Shown in pieces: positions 11,630-21,848 of a stretch of 64,000 nt of DNA; within the stretch, counting starts at the first letter, position 1; each line of letters opens with the position of its first letter. The DNA is from Fragum whitleyi (taxonomy: Eukaryota > Mollusca > Bivalvia > Cardiida > Cardiidae): the NCBI GenBank assembly GCA_948146395.1, contig OX411543.1, forward strand, positions 31,329,058 to 31,393,057, written 5' to 3'. Below the pieces are notes generated by a model. That model ran no database searches and was not told where the DNA came from. It saw only the letters and a program-made list of their open reading frames with translations. The position numbers were made by a program, and so were the translations under genes.

Positions 11630-12700
11630 TAGCTCCGCTGGCCTTGGCAATCGAGCTATTGTCATGGCGGAGTGTCCATCCGTCAGTCCGTGCGTAAACT
11701 TTTCCTTTAAACATCTTCTCCTCCCAAACCAATTGGTGGATTTTAACGAAACTTGGTAGAAATGAACCTCTTGTGGCCCTCTTCTTAATTTGATTGGTCC
11801 CCAAATATGGGCATGGCAGGGTGTGGCATTTTTTCACTTTGGAATCTTTAAAAATCTTCTCCTCCCAAACCATTGGGCTGATTTCATTGAAACTTGGCAT
11901 GGATGTTCCTTGGGTGACCCTTTACTTAAATTGTTCAAGAAATTTTGATTGGCCCATAAATATTGGCGTGGCAGGGCGGGGCTTATTTTGAGCCCGAAAT
12001 CTTTGAATGACATCTCCTCTTGAACCACTGGGCCGATTTCAATGAAACTTTAACAGAATGTTCCTTGGGTGACCTTTACTTAAATTGTTCAAGAAATTTT
12101 GATTGGTTCATAAATATGGGCGTGGCAGGGCGGGGCCTATTTTGAGCCGGAAATTTTTGAAATGACATTTTCTCCTGAACCACTTGGCTGATCTAAATGA
12201 AACTTTACCAGAATGTTCCTTGAGTGTCTCTTTTCAAAAAGTATTTGCTTAATTTTGATTGGCCAATATATTTGGGCGTGGCAGGGCCGGGGCTTATTTT
12301 GAGGCCAAAATCTTTGAACGATAACTCCTCCAGAACCACTCAGCCAATTTCAATGAAACTTTACCAGAATGTTTCTTGCGTGACTATTTAGTTAAATTGT
12401 TCAAGAAATTTTGATTGGTCCATAGATATGGGCGTGGCAGACGGGGCCTATTTTGAGCCCAAAATCTTTGAACAACATCTCCTTCTGAACCTTATGTTTT
12501 GATAAGATGCGTCAAGGGTTGCAGGTTCATGGTTATTGAGTATTTTGGTGCAATGTGGACCAGAACCAGTTAATCATTATTAAATAGGACTTAGGAGATT
12601 TCGGAGTGTTAATGTATTTATTTAAAGTAAGCTTTATTTAATGAAAGTCTAAAGATTTTAAAGCCAGTGGAGCGATACAGGCCCTCTTGGGCCTCTTGTT
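11630..12700 (+). mobile_element. HINE-2 element nested in a HINE-2
   Basis: The 5' end is AGCTCCGCTGGCC-TTGGCAATCGAGCT, then GTCCATCCGTCAGTCCGTGC. About five units of 150-160 bp contain AAACCATTGGGCTGATTTC, TTACCAGAATGTTCCTTG and ATATGGGCGTGGCAGGGC. The 3' end is CCAGTGGAGCGATAC, complementary to the 5' end, then hairpin AGGCCCTCTTGGGCCT and CTTGTTT. It is complete, and its flanks belong to the minus-strand element around it. Confidence 0.83.
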
Positions 12701-13051
12701 TGAAGACTGATGAAAGGGTCACTTAAGGATCATTCGATTGATATTTTGTTGATTCTGAGAAAAGTAAAATATTGTATATGGAAATAAGCTACGCCCATTA
12801 ACAGCCTGGTTTTTCATTGGATCAAAAATCTTTGAACAATTTTGATTGATGGTCACCCTAGGATCATTCCTGTGAAGTTTGGTTGAAATTCATCCGGAAG
12901 TTTCTGGAGAGAAGATTTTTTAACAAAAAGTTTTACAACCTGACACATAGATGCACTGATGCATGGACAGACACATGACGGACACAGCTCCATGACAATA
13001 GCCCCAGTGGCCTTTGCCCAGTGGCACTAAAAAAAAGAGAAAAATTCTTAC

Positions 13052-13265
13052 CTTAGCATATCTGAACTTCTCCTCATCGTAGCACATTACTTTTGCCAAG
13101 GTATTTCCATCTGACACAGATGCTACCTTTGCCTTCATGGCAGACCCTGAACACCCGGTGTAGCTATATTTAGAAGCCACTGAAACAACATTTGCCCTGA
13201 CTGGATTTGGATATGGCTCTGTTCCTCTGTCTTTAAATGCAGATTCTATGTTCTTCAAAGACATT
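13052..13265 (-). CDS. Probable host exon, uncharacterised protein (partial)
   Basis: On the minus strand a 71-codon open stretch begins with ATG at 13264. It ends exactly at AAG|GTAAG, a strong splice donor (13052/13051). Immediately upstream is TTTCACAG|A, a good acceptor, so this is either the first coding exon after a 5' UTR intron or an internal exon. The peptide is compositionally normal (MSLKNIESAFKDRG at the start; SGSAMKAKVASVSDG in the middle; CYDEEKFRYAK at the end). The alternating pattern faintly suggests an OB-fold-like beta domain, but I do not recognise the family. Beyond the donor, the conceptual ORF continues into junk and then the HINE-2 end. I cannot identify neighbouring exons in the window. 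Confidence 0.6.
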
Positions 13266-13479
13266 CTGTGAAATACATATAAGACATATTACACACAGAT
13301 TGTTTTATAATGTTAAATGGATTTAATTTTAAGTAAATGCAAAACCTTTTTAAGTGCAAATATTAAGACACTTACAATGATTTGCCAAGACCCTGATTTT
13401 GAATTTTAAGATTAACAAGATGATAATAAAATAAAAATTACATCTTTTATCATCAACTATTATGTTAAGTCTTATTTTT
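13266..13479. other. Presumed intron flank
   Basis: AT-rich sequence to the right of the exon, ending at a HINE-1 insertion. It holds the pyrimidine-rich acceptor on the minus strand and nothing else I can name. Confidence 0.35.
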
Positions 13480-15199
13480 TAGCTAACCTGAACACATCGT
13501 GCTCAAGGTGAGCTTTTGTGATCATTGAATGTGCGTCGTCTGTTGTGTGTCGTCTGTCATCCGTCGTCCGGCGTCAACAATTTTCTTCTTTACACTCTAG
13601 AGGCCACAAATATTGTCCAATCTTCATGAAACTTGGTCAGAATGTTTGTCAGGTCACAAGGATAACCCCTATTGAAAATTGGAAGGATCCATGCGATATC
13701 ACAGGAAAAGGGGCCTAAATGACAAATTTCTTGTTTACGCTCTAAAGGCCACAAATATGGTCCAATCTTCATGAAACTTGGTCAGAATGTTTGTCAGGTC
13801 ACAAGGATGAAACCTATTGAAAATGGAAAGGATATGTTTCATATCACGGGAAAAGGGGCCTTTATGATAATTTTCTCGTTCTCTAGTTCTCCAGAGGCCA
13901 CAAATATGGTCCTATCTTCACAAAACTTTGTCAGAATGTTTGCCAGGTCACAATGATGAACCCTATTGGAAGTGGGAAAGAGCTGTTCATATCACAGGAA
14001 AAGGGGCCTTAATGACAAATTTCTTGTTTACACTCTAGAGGCCACAAATATGGTCCTATCTCCTCGAAACTTTGTCAGAATGTTTGTCAGGTCACAAGGA
14101 TGAACCCTATTGGAAATGGGAAAGAACTGTTCATTATCACCGGAAAAGGGGCTTTAATGACATTTTTAGCTCTGCTGTTTTCGAAGAAAACCCGAGGTTT
14201 TATGATCACCTTTGCGTTATTCGCGTTGTGGTTGGCTTTGTTGTTGGTATTGGCGTGAAATACCCCTGGTCATAACTTTTGAATGGTAAGTCATAGAGCC
14301 TTCATATTTCACATGATTATTGCTTGGGACAAGATCTTTTGGTAGGTACCAAGTTCAAGGTCATCAGTCAAGGCCAAGGTCATTTTTCAAGGTTAATTTT
14401 CTTTAAAAAATTAACCTTGGTCATAACTTTTGAATGGTAAGTCATAGAGCCTTCATATTTCACATGATTATTGCTAGGGACAAGACCTCTCCGTAGGTAC
14501 CAAGTTTAAGGTCATCAGTCAAGGTCATGTCATTTTTCAAGGTCAAATTTTAACGTTGGTCTTAATTTTTGAATGGCAAGTCAAAGAGCCATCTTATTTC
14601 AAATGAGTATTGCTTGGTACAAGACCTTTCTGTAGGTACCAAATTCATTTATTTGCAATTGCCTAAGAAATAATAGACAGCCGAGTGTTGGCACCCGCTT
14701 TCGGTGCTCTTGTTCTTTTTTACACTACGGGGGTCTCAAAATATGGTCCTATCTTCATGAAACTTGGTCAGAATGTTTGACAGCTCTAAAGAATTCAGCC
14801 TATGGAAAATGAGAAGGATCCATGCCATAGCATGGGAAAAGGGGCCTTAACGACAATTTTCTTGTTTACACTCTAGTGGCCACAAATATGGCCCAAACTT
14901 CATGAAACTTGGTCAGAATGTTTGTCAGGTCTAAAGGATGAACCCTATTGAAAATGAAAGGATCACAAGAATGAACTCTGTTGAAAATGGGAAGGATTCA
15001 TGCCATATCACAGGAAAAGTAGTCTTAATGATAATTTACTTGAAATAACTCTTATGGCCACAAATATGGCCCAAACTTTGTGAAACTTGGTTTTATGTAG
15101 AAATTATCTTCTTTATGACATCTGCCTTTTATTTTGATGTGATGTCCCTGTTATCAAAGAACTCAGGTGAGCGATCTAGGACCATCATGGTCCTCTTGT
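13480..15199 (+). mobile_element. HINE-1 element, type B array, with nested HINE-6
   Basis: The 5' hairpin is a slightly mutated AGCTAACCTGAACACATCGT with GTGCTCAAGGTGAGCT, then a GTCGTCTGTCATCCGTCGTCC block. Array units of about 145 bp (CACTCTAGAGGCCACAAATA type) flank the inserted element at 14167-14713 on both sides. The 3' end is ACTCAGGTGAGCGATCT and hairpin AGGACCATCATGGTCCT followed by CTTGTC. Confidence 0.83.
14167..14713 (+). mobile_element. HINE-6 element nested in HINE-1
   Basis: The 5' end, AGCTCTGCTG, is followed by the stem TTTTCGAAGAAAA. Two and a half units of about 130 bp carry CATAACTTTTGAATGGTAAG and TCATATTTCACATGATTATT. The 3' end has ACAGCCGAGTGTTGG, then hairpin GCACC-CGCTTTC-GGTGC and TCTTGTT. 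The host array resumes directly on the right (TTTACACTACGGGGG). Confidence 0.78.
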
Positions 15200-15262
15200 C
15201 TATATAAAATGATGTCTTGATCAAGAAAATTATATGTGCCGTGCATTAAATCCTTTGATTTA

Positions 15263-16190
15263 CCATTGAAATACAAGAAACAGAGGTTTGTGATTAGAAA
15301 AGAAGGACTCTAGAGTTCCCCAGCTGACAATTTTTGCCTGGTCTATATTTGTGTAAATATGGTCAATACAAGAACCATAATCTTTTGACACTTTAGTAGG
15401 ATCTATTTTTAACCTAAAATATTGCTCCATAGCTTTAGTAAAGGTATCATTTGTTCTCCTATCAAAATTAAAATTCTACTTCTACCAATTAGATTGGACA
15501 AATTTTTGATTCAAGGTTTCTCTTAAAGTTTGTCAGATTTGACTTGGTTGACTTCAAAGGAGGACAGTTAACAGATCCAAAATAGCCAACACTGTGTACA
15601 TACTCTATACCAGAAATTGTACCACAATCAGCTTGTTTAGTTTCCAGTGTTTCTTTCACATAGAGAGAAATACCATGTGAGTTAGTTTCTTAATCTGACT
15701 CAATAAATTCAAAGCCTTAACCCTTTACTGTTTAATTCCTGCTTTTTACGTGCCTGTGATTTTATGATTGAGAAAACATTGTGAAAAAAGAAGAAATTGC
15801 ATCTGACAAGCAATTTCTTCTTTTTCCACATTTTTTCTACCTTACTGAATGGTTATTTTTCAAATTAAATCCACTTTAAATTTTCGTCTGCAAAACCTTT
15901 GAATTTGGACAGGTCCAAAGTTTTGTAAAACAGGAAAGGGTTAAAGAGAATATGAATAGAATAGGTCTTGTCCTTCCCTTGTTTCAACTAATGCAAGAAC
16001 ATCAGAACATAGCATATAGTTGTCTAGCTTTATACATGTATATTGGAAATGCTTCAGCAATGACCTACAATTTTGAAAGAAAACCCTAAACAAATGTGGT
16101 CCAAAATTTGACATATTCAAAGGAAGACAAGGAAGTTTTCTTCTGTCCTTAGTCTGCGCATTTCAATTGAAACTTCCCAGGAGATGCTTA
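15263..16190 (-). pseudogene. Decayed Helentron-type endonuclease (EEP) domain
   Basis: Minus-strand translation shows successive blocks of an endonuclease/exonuclease/phosphatase domain. FFQNCRSLLKHF lies at about 16045-16080, SDVLALVETREG at 15968-16005, SHGISLYVKE near 15650-15682, CIDHIYTNIDQ near 15336-15370, and FFSNHKPLFLVFQ near 15265-15305. The N, E, D/H and final SDH-type motifs are present in order, the last as SNH. Upstream on the same strand, in another frame, EVSIEMRRLR at about 16140-16170 fits the linker before this domain in Helentron proteins. Stops and frame changes show decay, and a MITE at 15721-15940 splits it. Linkage to helicase motifs at 17886-18364 argues for Helentron over CR1 LINE origin. 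Confidence 0.75.
15721..15940. mobile_element. piggyBac-like MITE (TTAA target duplication)
   Basis: TTAA occurs at 15717-15720 and 15941-15944. The element starts CCCTTTACTGTTT and ends AAACAGGAAAGGG, giving an imperfect 13-bp terminal inverted repeat beginning CCC, as is usual for piggyBac. Two internal hairpins are visible: AAGAAGAAATTGC with GCAATTTCTTCTT (15799-15834), and TTTGGAC-AG-GTCCAAA near 15905-15920. At 220 bp it is non-autonomous. It sits inside the decayed endonuclease. Confidence 0.75.
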
Positions 16191-16195
16191 TTTTT

Positions 16196-17884
16196 TAGCT
16201 CACCTGAGCACGAAGTGCTCAAGGTGAGCTATTGTGATCGCGCTGTGTCCGTCGTCCGGTCGTCCGTCAACATCTTGTGTGCACTCTAGAGGCCACAGTT
16301 TTGGCCCAAATGTCTTGAAACTCGGTCACAATGTTCGTCTGCATCAACTCTCGGTCAAGTTTTAAATTGGGTCAAGTTGGGTCAAAAATGGGGTCAAGGG
16401 GTCAAATCTTAGAATACCTTGTGTGCACTCTAGAAACCACATTTTTGGTCCAATTGTCTTGAAACTTTGTCAGAATGTTTGTCTCCATTTAATCTTGATC
16501 AAGTTTGAAATTGGGTCAAGTGGGGTCAAAATTGGGGTCAAGGGGTCAAATCTAAGAAAAACCTTGTGTGCACTCTTGAAGCCACATTTTTGGCCCAAAT
16601 GTCTTAAAAAATTGGTCACAATGTTTGTCTCCATCAAATCTCAGTCAAGTTCTAAATAAGGTCAAGTGGGGTCAAAAATGGGGTCAAGGGGTCAAATCTT
16701 AGAAAAACCTTGTGTACACTCTAGAGGCCATGTTTTTGGCTAAAATGTCATAAAACTTGGTCAGAATATTTGTCGTCATCAAATCTCGATCAAGTTCGGA
16801 TTAGGGTCAAGTGGGGTAAAAAATTGGGTCAAGGGGTCAAATCTTAGAAAAACCTTGTGTGCACTCTAGAAATCACATTTTTGATCCAATTGTCTTGAAA
16901 CTTTGTAAGAATGTTTGTCTCCATCAAATCTCGATCAAGTTCGAAAATGGGTCAAAATTGGGGTCAAGGGGTCAAATTCTAGAAAAACCTGTGTGTACTC
17001 GAGAAGCCACATTTTTGGCCCAATTATCTTGAAACTTTGTCAGAATGTTTGTCTCCATTTAATCTTGATCAAGTTTGAAATTGGGTCAAGTGGGGTCAAA
17101 ATTGGGTCAAGGGGTCAAATCTTAGAAAAACCTTGTGTGCACTCTAGAGGCCATATTTTTGGCTAAAATGTCTTAAAACTTGGTCAGAATGTGTGTCAAC
17201 ATCAAATCTCGGTTAAGTATGAAATTGGGTCAAGTGGGGTCATAAATGGGGTCAAGGGGTCAAATCTTAGAAAAACCTTGTGTGCACTCTAGAAACCACA
17301 TTTTTGATCCAATTGTCTTGAAACTTTGTCAGAATGTTTGTCTCCATCAAATCTCGATCAAGTACCAAAATGGGTCAAGTGGGATCAAAATTGGGGTCAA
17401 GGGGTCAAATTCTAGAAAAACCTGTGTGCACTCTAGAAGCCACATTTTTGGCCCAAATGTCTTAAAACTTGGTCACAATGTTTGTCTCCATCAAATCTGA
17501 GTCAAGTTCGAAATTAGATCAGGGGTCAAAAATGGGGTCAAGGGGTCAAATCTTAGAAAAACCTTGTTTACTAAAATATCTTGAAACTTCGTCAGAATGT
17601 TTGAATGAAACCTAGGTTTAGTTTGAAATTGGGTCAAGTTGGGTCCAAAATGAGGTCAAGGGGTCAAATTTATTAAAATCCTTGTGTGCACTCTTTGATT
17701 GAAAATTATGTATTTTGGTCAGTATGTTTGTCTTGAAATCTTACAGGAGTTTGATAGAGGGTCAAACACTTTTTTTAGTACTTTAGAGGCAACATATTTG
17801 TCTGAAATGTTAACTTCTTGATATCTTTGACTTTTGTTAAGCCATGCATCAGGTGAGCGTTTAAGGGCCAATGGTCCTCTTGTT
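16196..17884 (+). mobile_element. HINE-1 element, type A array, inside Helentron remnant
   Basis: The 5' hairpin AGCTCACCTGAGCAC-GAA-GTGCTCAAGGTGAGCT is followed by GTCCGTCGTCCGGTCGTCC. About ten units of about 145 bp carry CACTCTAGAGGCCACATTTT, CTTGAAACTTTGTCAGAATG and GGGGTCAAGGGGTCAAATCT. The 3' end is ATCAGGTGAGCGTTTAAGGG with a short hairpin GGGCCAATGGTCC and TCTTGTTT. It lies between the helicase and endonuclease parts of the remnant on the opposite strand, so it inserted after that copy existed. Confidence 0.87.
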
Positions 17885-17885
17885 T

Positions 17886-18364
17886 CAGAGTTAAGGAATA
17901 ATATCTGAACCCCAAAGATGTAACACCACTCAATCCTACATAATGAATGGGGTCAATTTTTCATGTCCCAAAATGCAGAACAGCATTTTTGATATTTGAA
18001 CCTTGAGAATTGTGTATTGTTTTTCCAGCTGATAAATTGGTAATTGACGTGGTGTAGTGAGATAGGATTTGTAGAATTTGAAAGTAAATTTTCTAGAAAC
18101 TTCAAGGACAGGGTTAATGGCAGAATGTCTTCATTATACAAGTGTTTGTTTTTTTTATGCCCCCGATAGGGAGGCATCATAAATTTGACTTGTCTGTCTG
18201 TCCGTCCGTCCGTCATTCCGTCCAAAAACTTTAACATCGGCCATAACTTCTAAATCAAAGCGGTGTCGGGGGCATTGTCATCTTACAGTGACAGCTCTTG
18301 TTTCTCATCAAACTCAACCCAGATTATGCTACATCTTGTTGAACCTGGAACTCTAAGTCATATT
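17886..18364 (-). pseudogene. Decayed Helentron-type PIF1-like helicase, C-terminal part
   Basis: Minus-strand translation gives IWVEFDE (near 18303-18325), then, after a 147-bp insertion, an open stretch beginning HLYNEDILPL. Further on come AGKTIHNSQGSNIKNAV (about 17980-18030), matching SF1B helicase motif V (usual form T-I-H-K-S-Q-G), and IHYVGLSGVTSLG (about 17910-17947), matching motif VI (H-Y-V-A/G-L-S-R-V). One in-frame TGA lies between these two motifs, and the usual motif VI arginine is glycine here. The enzyme would unwind DNA during rolling-circle transposition; this copy is dead. Rep and the N-terminal helicase motifs are not in the window. Confidence 0.78.
18156..18302 (+). mobile_element. 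Minimal HINE-3 (147 bp, no array)
   Basis: The 5' end is TATGCCCCCGATAGGGAGGCAT, then CTGTCTGTCCGTCCGTCCGT. The 3' end has TCGGGGGCAT, complementary to the start, then TGTCA-TCTTACAG-TGACA and GCTCTTGTT. There is no internal tandem array, only the termini and the GTCCGTC block. It interrupts the helicase remnant. The 94-residue minus-strand ORF at 17953-18237 crosses both and is a by-product. Confidence 0.82.
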
Positions 18365-18366
18365 TT

Positions 18367-18593
18367 TAGCTCACCTGAGCACATCCTGCTCAAGGTGAGC
18401 TTTTGTGATCATTGAATGTTGGTTGTCCGTCCTGCGTTGTCAGGCTTCAGTATTTACACTCTAGAGGCCAAAAAAATGAACCAAACATCATGAAACTTGG
18501 TCAGAATGATTGTCAGGTCACAAGGATGAACCCTATTGAAAATGGGAAGGATTTGTGTCATATCACGGGAAAAGAGGCCTTAATTACAATTTT
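18367..18593 (+). mobile_element. HINE-1 fragment (5' end and about one type B unit)
   Basis: 5' hairpin AGCTCACCTGAGCACATCCT with GCTCAAGGTGAGCT, then TGTCCGTCCTGCGTTGTC and one 145-bp type B unit. It is cut by the start of a HINE-5 at 18595; no 3' end follows. Confidence 0.7.
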
Positions 18594-19748
18594 TATACGC
18601 CTGTTAAAGACGGGACGTATTATGGGATCACCCGTGGCGTCCAGCAACCGGGCATCCGGCGGCGTCCACTTCTTTGTCCGGAGCATAACTCTGTCACTTG
18701 AAGTCCGATGGACTTCAAACTTGGCACAATTTTAATCATTTAAATACTACCCTTTGTTATTATAAGTTTAACACCCTATATTAAAAATGAGATTAGCTTT
18801 CACCCACTAACAACCAAATATAGCAACTATAGCTTAGTGAGGCCGTAGTTGCCTTATTTGTTACTTTTACCACCACAAACTGACTGAAAATTAAAAGCGC
18901 ATCTATCCCTCGGAAAGCTAAGATTTTGTCATCTAACCTTCTTCGAATATCTGTATTACCGGAAGTTAAAATCATCTTTATTTCATATTTGTAATTTTGC
19001 ATTTGTCCTTACTGTACATTGTTGTACCTGGACGTAATAAAAGATATGTTCTGTTCTGTTCTGTTCTTCTCATCATTACGGAGTGCAGTGCACAAGAAAC
19101 ATAACTCTACCTGGCCTATTTTTTGAGTTATTGCCCTTTGTTGTTTTTCAGACTTGAATCTTGTCCGTAGTATACCTCTTAAAGTATAATAGCTAGGATC
19201 ATGAAACTTCATGTGTGTATAGATCTCACCAAGGGGGAGTGCAGTGTACAATAACCATAATTCTACCTGACCTATTTTTTGAGTTATTGCACTTTGTTGT
19301 TTTTCAGACTTGAATCTTGTCCGTAGTATACCTCTTAAAGTATAATAGCTAGGATCATGAAACTTCATGTGTGTATAGATGTCATCAAGGGGGAGTGCAG
19401 TGTACAATAACCATAATTCTACCTGGCCTGTTTTTTGAGTTATTGCCCATTGTTGTTTTTCATACTAGAATCTTGTCCGGAGTATATCTCTAAAAGTATA
19501 ATAGCTAGGATCATGAAACTTCATGGGTGTATAGATATCATCAAGGGGGAGTGCAGTACCCCCATAGTTCTACCTGGCCTATTTTCTGAGATCACCTGTG
19601 ATGTTCGGCATCAGGGCGTTTGGACGGCGTCCACTTCTTTGTCCGGAGTATAACTGTCACCTGAAGTCCGATTGACTTTTAACTTGGCAGTTATATTCTT
19701 CTTATTATCACCAGGGGATTTCTAACATTAGTGTGTGTGTTCCTTATT
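18594..19748 (+). mobile_element. HINE-5 sequence with about 168-bp units, left of the LTR element
   Basis: It starts TATACGCCTGTTAAAGACGG with partner GGGACGTATTATGG, then GGCATCCGGCGGCGTCC. A second partial copy of this start is at 19590-19710. Between them (19065-19570) are about three units of about 168 bp: GGAGTGCAGTGCACAAGAA, GAGTTATTGCCCTTTGTTG, GTATACCTCTTAAAGTATAA, GATCATGAAACTTCATG. Related units reappear at 27614 just right of the retrotransposon, so the LTR element landed within this repeat. The ORFs at 19009-19407 and 18412-18735 come from it. Confidence 0.6.
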
Positions 19749-20481
19749 TGGGGATAATTTCGGAATTAACTAAGTCAAGACAATGTTTAGTTCTAAGTAT
19801 CAATTTCTATAATTTGCTATTTTCAATATTTCAAGTTCAACAAACACTGTCCATCTATTTTGATCTTTCTCACTTTGCTATTACAAATTCTTTATATATT
19901 TTCTAAATCAACATCAAAGTTTCTAAATTCTAAATTCTTCTAAAGCCAAAGCCAATATCTAAAATCCGATCTTAATAATTCAAAAGCCAAACACATTCTG
20001 TCTCTCTCATACTCAAGGTTCCCTCAGCTTCTCAGACATCACATGACCTCCTTCTAAAATCTCAACCAATCAGAACTATTCTTACATCTATACATCTTAA
20101 TTAATTTGTTTCTCTCATTCTGATTGGTCAATTGCCTAAGCTTCCACTTTCCCTCCTTTTCTTCCTGGGTCATTAAACATCAAACAAATCTAACACCTAC
20201 TTGCAATAATTAACTGTAACCGATAAACCAAATGTGCCTAACGAAATAGTTCCACTAGCTTAAAGTTATCAAAGATACATAAGGTTCTAAATATTACCAT
20301 ATGTTGCATACTAAGAGTTCCTGTTGAGTTATATATAGTAAAACCTTAACAAAGATCATTTGATAATTCTTTCCTAAACTTTAAATTCAAATTCAATTAT
20401 TAATTCTAAATTACTAATTTCATATCTCAATATTAATTTCATATTTTAACAAACAATGACAACTATTTTTACTGGGTGACA
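19749..20481 (-). repeat. 3' LTR of the Gypsy element
   Basis: 733 bp. On the plus strand it starts TGGGGATAATTTCGG and ends ACTGGGTGACA; on the element's own strand it begins TGTCACCCAGT. Against the other LTR, SINE removed, I count about seven differences including one indel, so they are about 99 percent identical and the insertion is recent. The neighbouring interior on the element strand (TTGAGGGCAGTTGCA) is only weakly like a polypurine tract. Confidence 0.92.
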
Positions 20482-21433
20482 CATGCAACTGCCCTCAATA
20501 AGTTTGCTCCGCAAACTGAACTTAAACAATTAAATTATTGCATTAAATAAAATTTGTACAATAAGGTGCTCTCTCTCTCTAGATGGACAGTCAAAATCTA
20601 ATTTACAATACATTTAAATTTACAAAACCTGTTCATTTACAATCAATTTGGTTTGTTCTTCACTTCTAATCTGTACCTTAAATGTTTTCTAACCTTTACT
20701 ATTTTTTTTGTATTTTTCTCAATTAAACGTCTTATCTACATCTGCAATCAGTACACTCATATTTTCATCAATGTAATTTCAAAAATGCCTTGTGCCTCAT
20801 CTTTGCTACAACTCCTTTAATTCTCAACTCTCAATATATCATCTTGTGCACAGTGAATAACTTGTGTTCTGCGTTGCATTGCCCTTATACTAAAAATACC
20901 TTACTTGAAGTTTGAGCTAAGTACTTATTCTCAGGGTTTATCGACTATGACCAGTATGCATGATAGTCAAATTTTAGACTGAAATATACTGCCTTAACCC
21001 TTATTTCTCCAATCTTTATGTGCACATGTTACTTAACATTATCTTATTTCCTTGTCTCAACTTAATTGCTTCTCCCTCTAGAATCTTAAATAGTAACTTA
21101 GGCATACAAATACAATTTTTCCATCTTGCAAAGTTGAAAATGATTAAGAAAGGTTAAATTGAAAAATGAATTGTTTTGACCCAATCCCCCTAAAATGATA
21201 TGAAAAGACGCATATGTGCTATATAAATTTTGAATTTGTTACAAAACAGGTTCAAAATTCTTCTAACCTTACTTGAGCCATTTAACACCTTACTTATGGA
21301 TATTGTGTATCAACTTCTTATCAATTGCATAATCACTATAATGTGCATGATTGCTAATTATCTCCTGGAGTGTAGTTGTGTACTAATATGTGTGTGTGTA
21401 TTATGCTGAGGGTTTGGAAGTGATCTTTTTGCG
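20482..21433 (-). other. Noncoding interior between pol and the 3' LTR
   Basis: About 950 bp of AT-rich DNA with no ORF of note on either strand. I see no envelope-like gene. It includes short CT and GT runs (20575, 21390). Confidence 0.6.
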
Positions 21434-21848
21434 TCTCTTACCAGAAAATGTATATTTAATGTGGAAGTCTTTCCTCAGGCTTAATGGCAAGTCCTCAGCA
21501 TAAGTCCACTCTGTTTTGCAGTTTTCCCTGTTCTTCTCTCTGTACTTCACTCTATATACCATGCGTCCTTTATAATGTCATGCCTTTAGAATTTTCTCAA
21601 TATCCCATTCCTTAGGGTCACTGTCAGGAGCTACGGTACTCTGTGAACTTCTGCTTCCTGCTTCTTCCCTATCATTTGAAGTCGAAGGCCTTGGTTCATC
21701 TTGAGTTTCTTGCTCATCATCCTCCAGATCAATTGGCTCAGGTTGTAGCCTCCTATATGCCTCTGGAACATTAGTAGGTCTGAGAGCAGGGTTGTAGTAT
21801 GGCTTTAATCTGTCTGAATGGACAACACTCTTCAATACTTTGTGGGTA
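21434..21848 (-). pseudogene. Integrase C-terminus and chromodomain-like tail, separated piece of pol
   Basis: The minus-strand frame resumes left of the pogo-like insertion with HKVLKSVVHSDRLKPYY, the usual end of the integrase C-terminal region. An acidic, serine-rich linker follows, then EWDIEKILKA and a TGA at 21578-21580. The same frame stays open for about 48 codons beyond that stop (HYKGRMVYRVKYRE, then TEWTYAEDLP). This looks like the rest of a chromodomain: hydrophobic strand, then the W-containing part. The stop is therefore probably a nonsense change. Chromodomains in such integrases are thought to guide insertion to chromatin marks. Confidence 0.72.

Larger units (their letters stand above)
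11095..13030 (-). mobile_element. HINE-2 element, minus, interrupted by a SINE and another HINE-2
   Basis: Read on the minus strand, the 5' end at 13030 is AGTGCCACTGGGCAAAGGCC with stem partner, followed by TGTCCGTCATGTGTCTGTCC. The remaining array pieces (12720-12900, 11420-11625, 11095-11125) match the interior units of the elements at 45857 and 53339, for example the reverse complement of AACCAAATTTCACTGGAATG. It is interrupted by the SINE at 11126-11409 and by the plus-strand HINE-2 at 11630-12700. The left (3') end is not recognisable. Confidence 0.7.

Noticed and set aside
11496..11900. 134-residue minus-strand ORF
   Set aside because: It crosses the boundary between two oppositely oriented HINE-2 elements and reads array units.
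19009..19407. 132-residue ORF with an internal sequence repeat
   Set aside because: The internal repeat equals the about 168-bp units of HINE-5; not a protein repeat.
20482..21433. Envelope-like gene between pol and the 3' LTR
   Set aside because: No ORF of useful length on the minus strand and no signal or membrane pattern.
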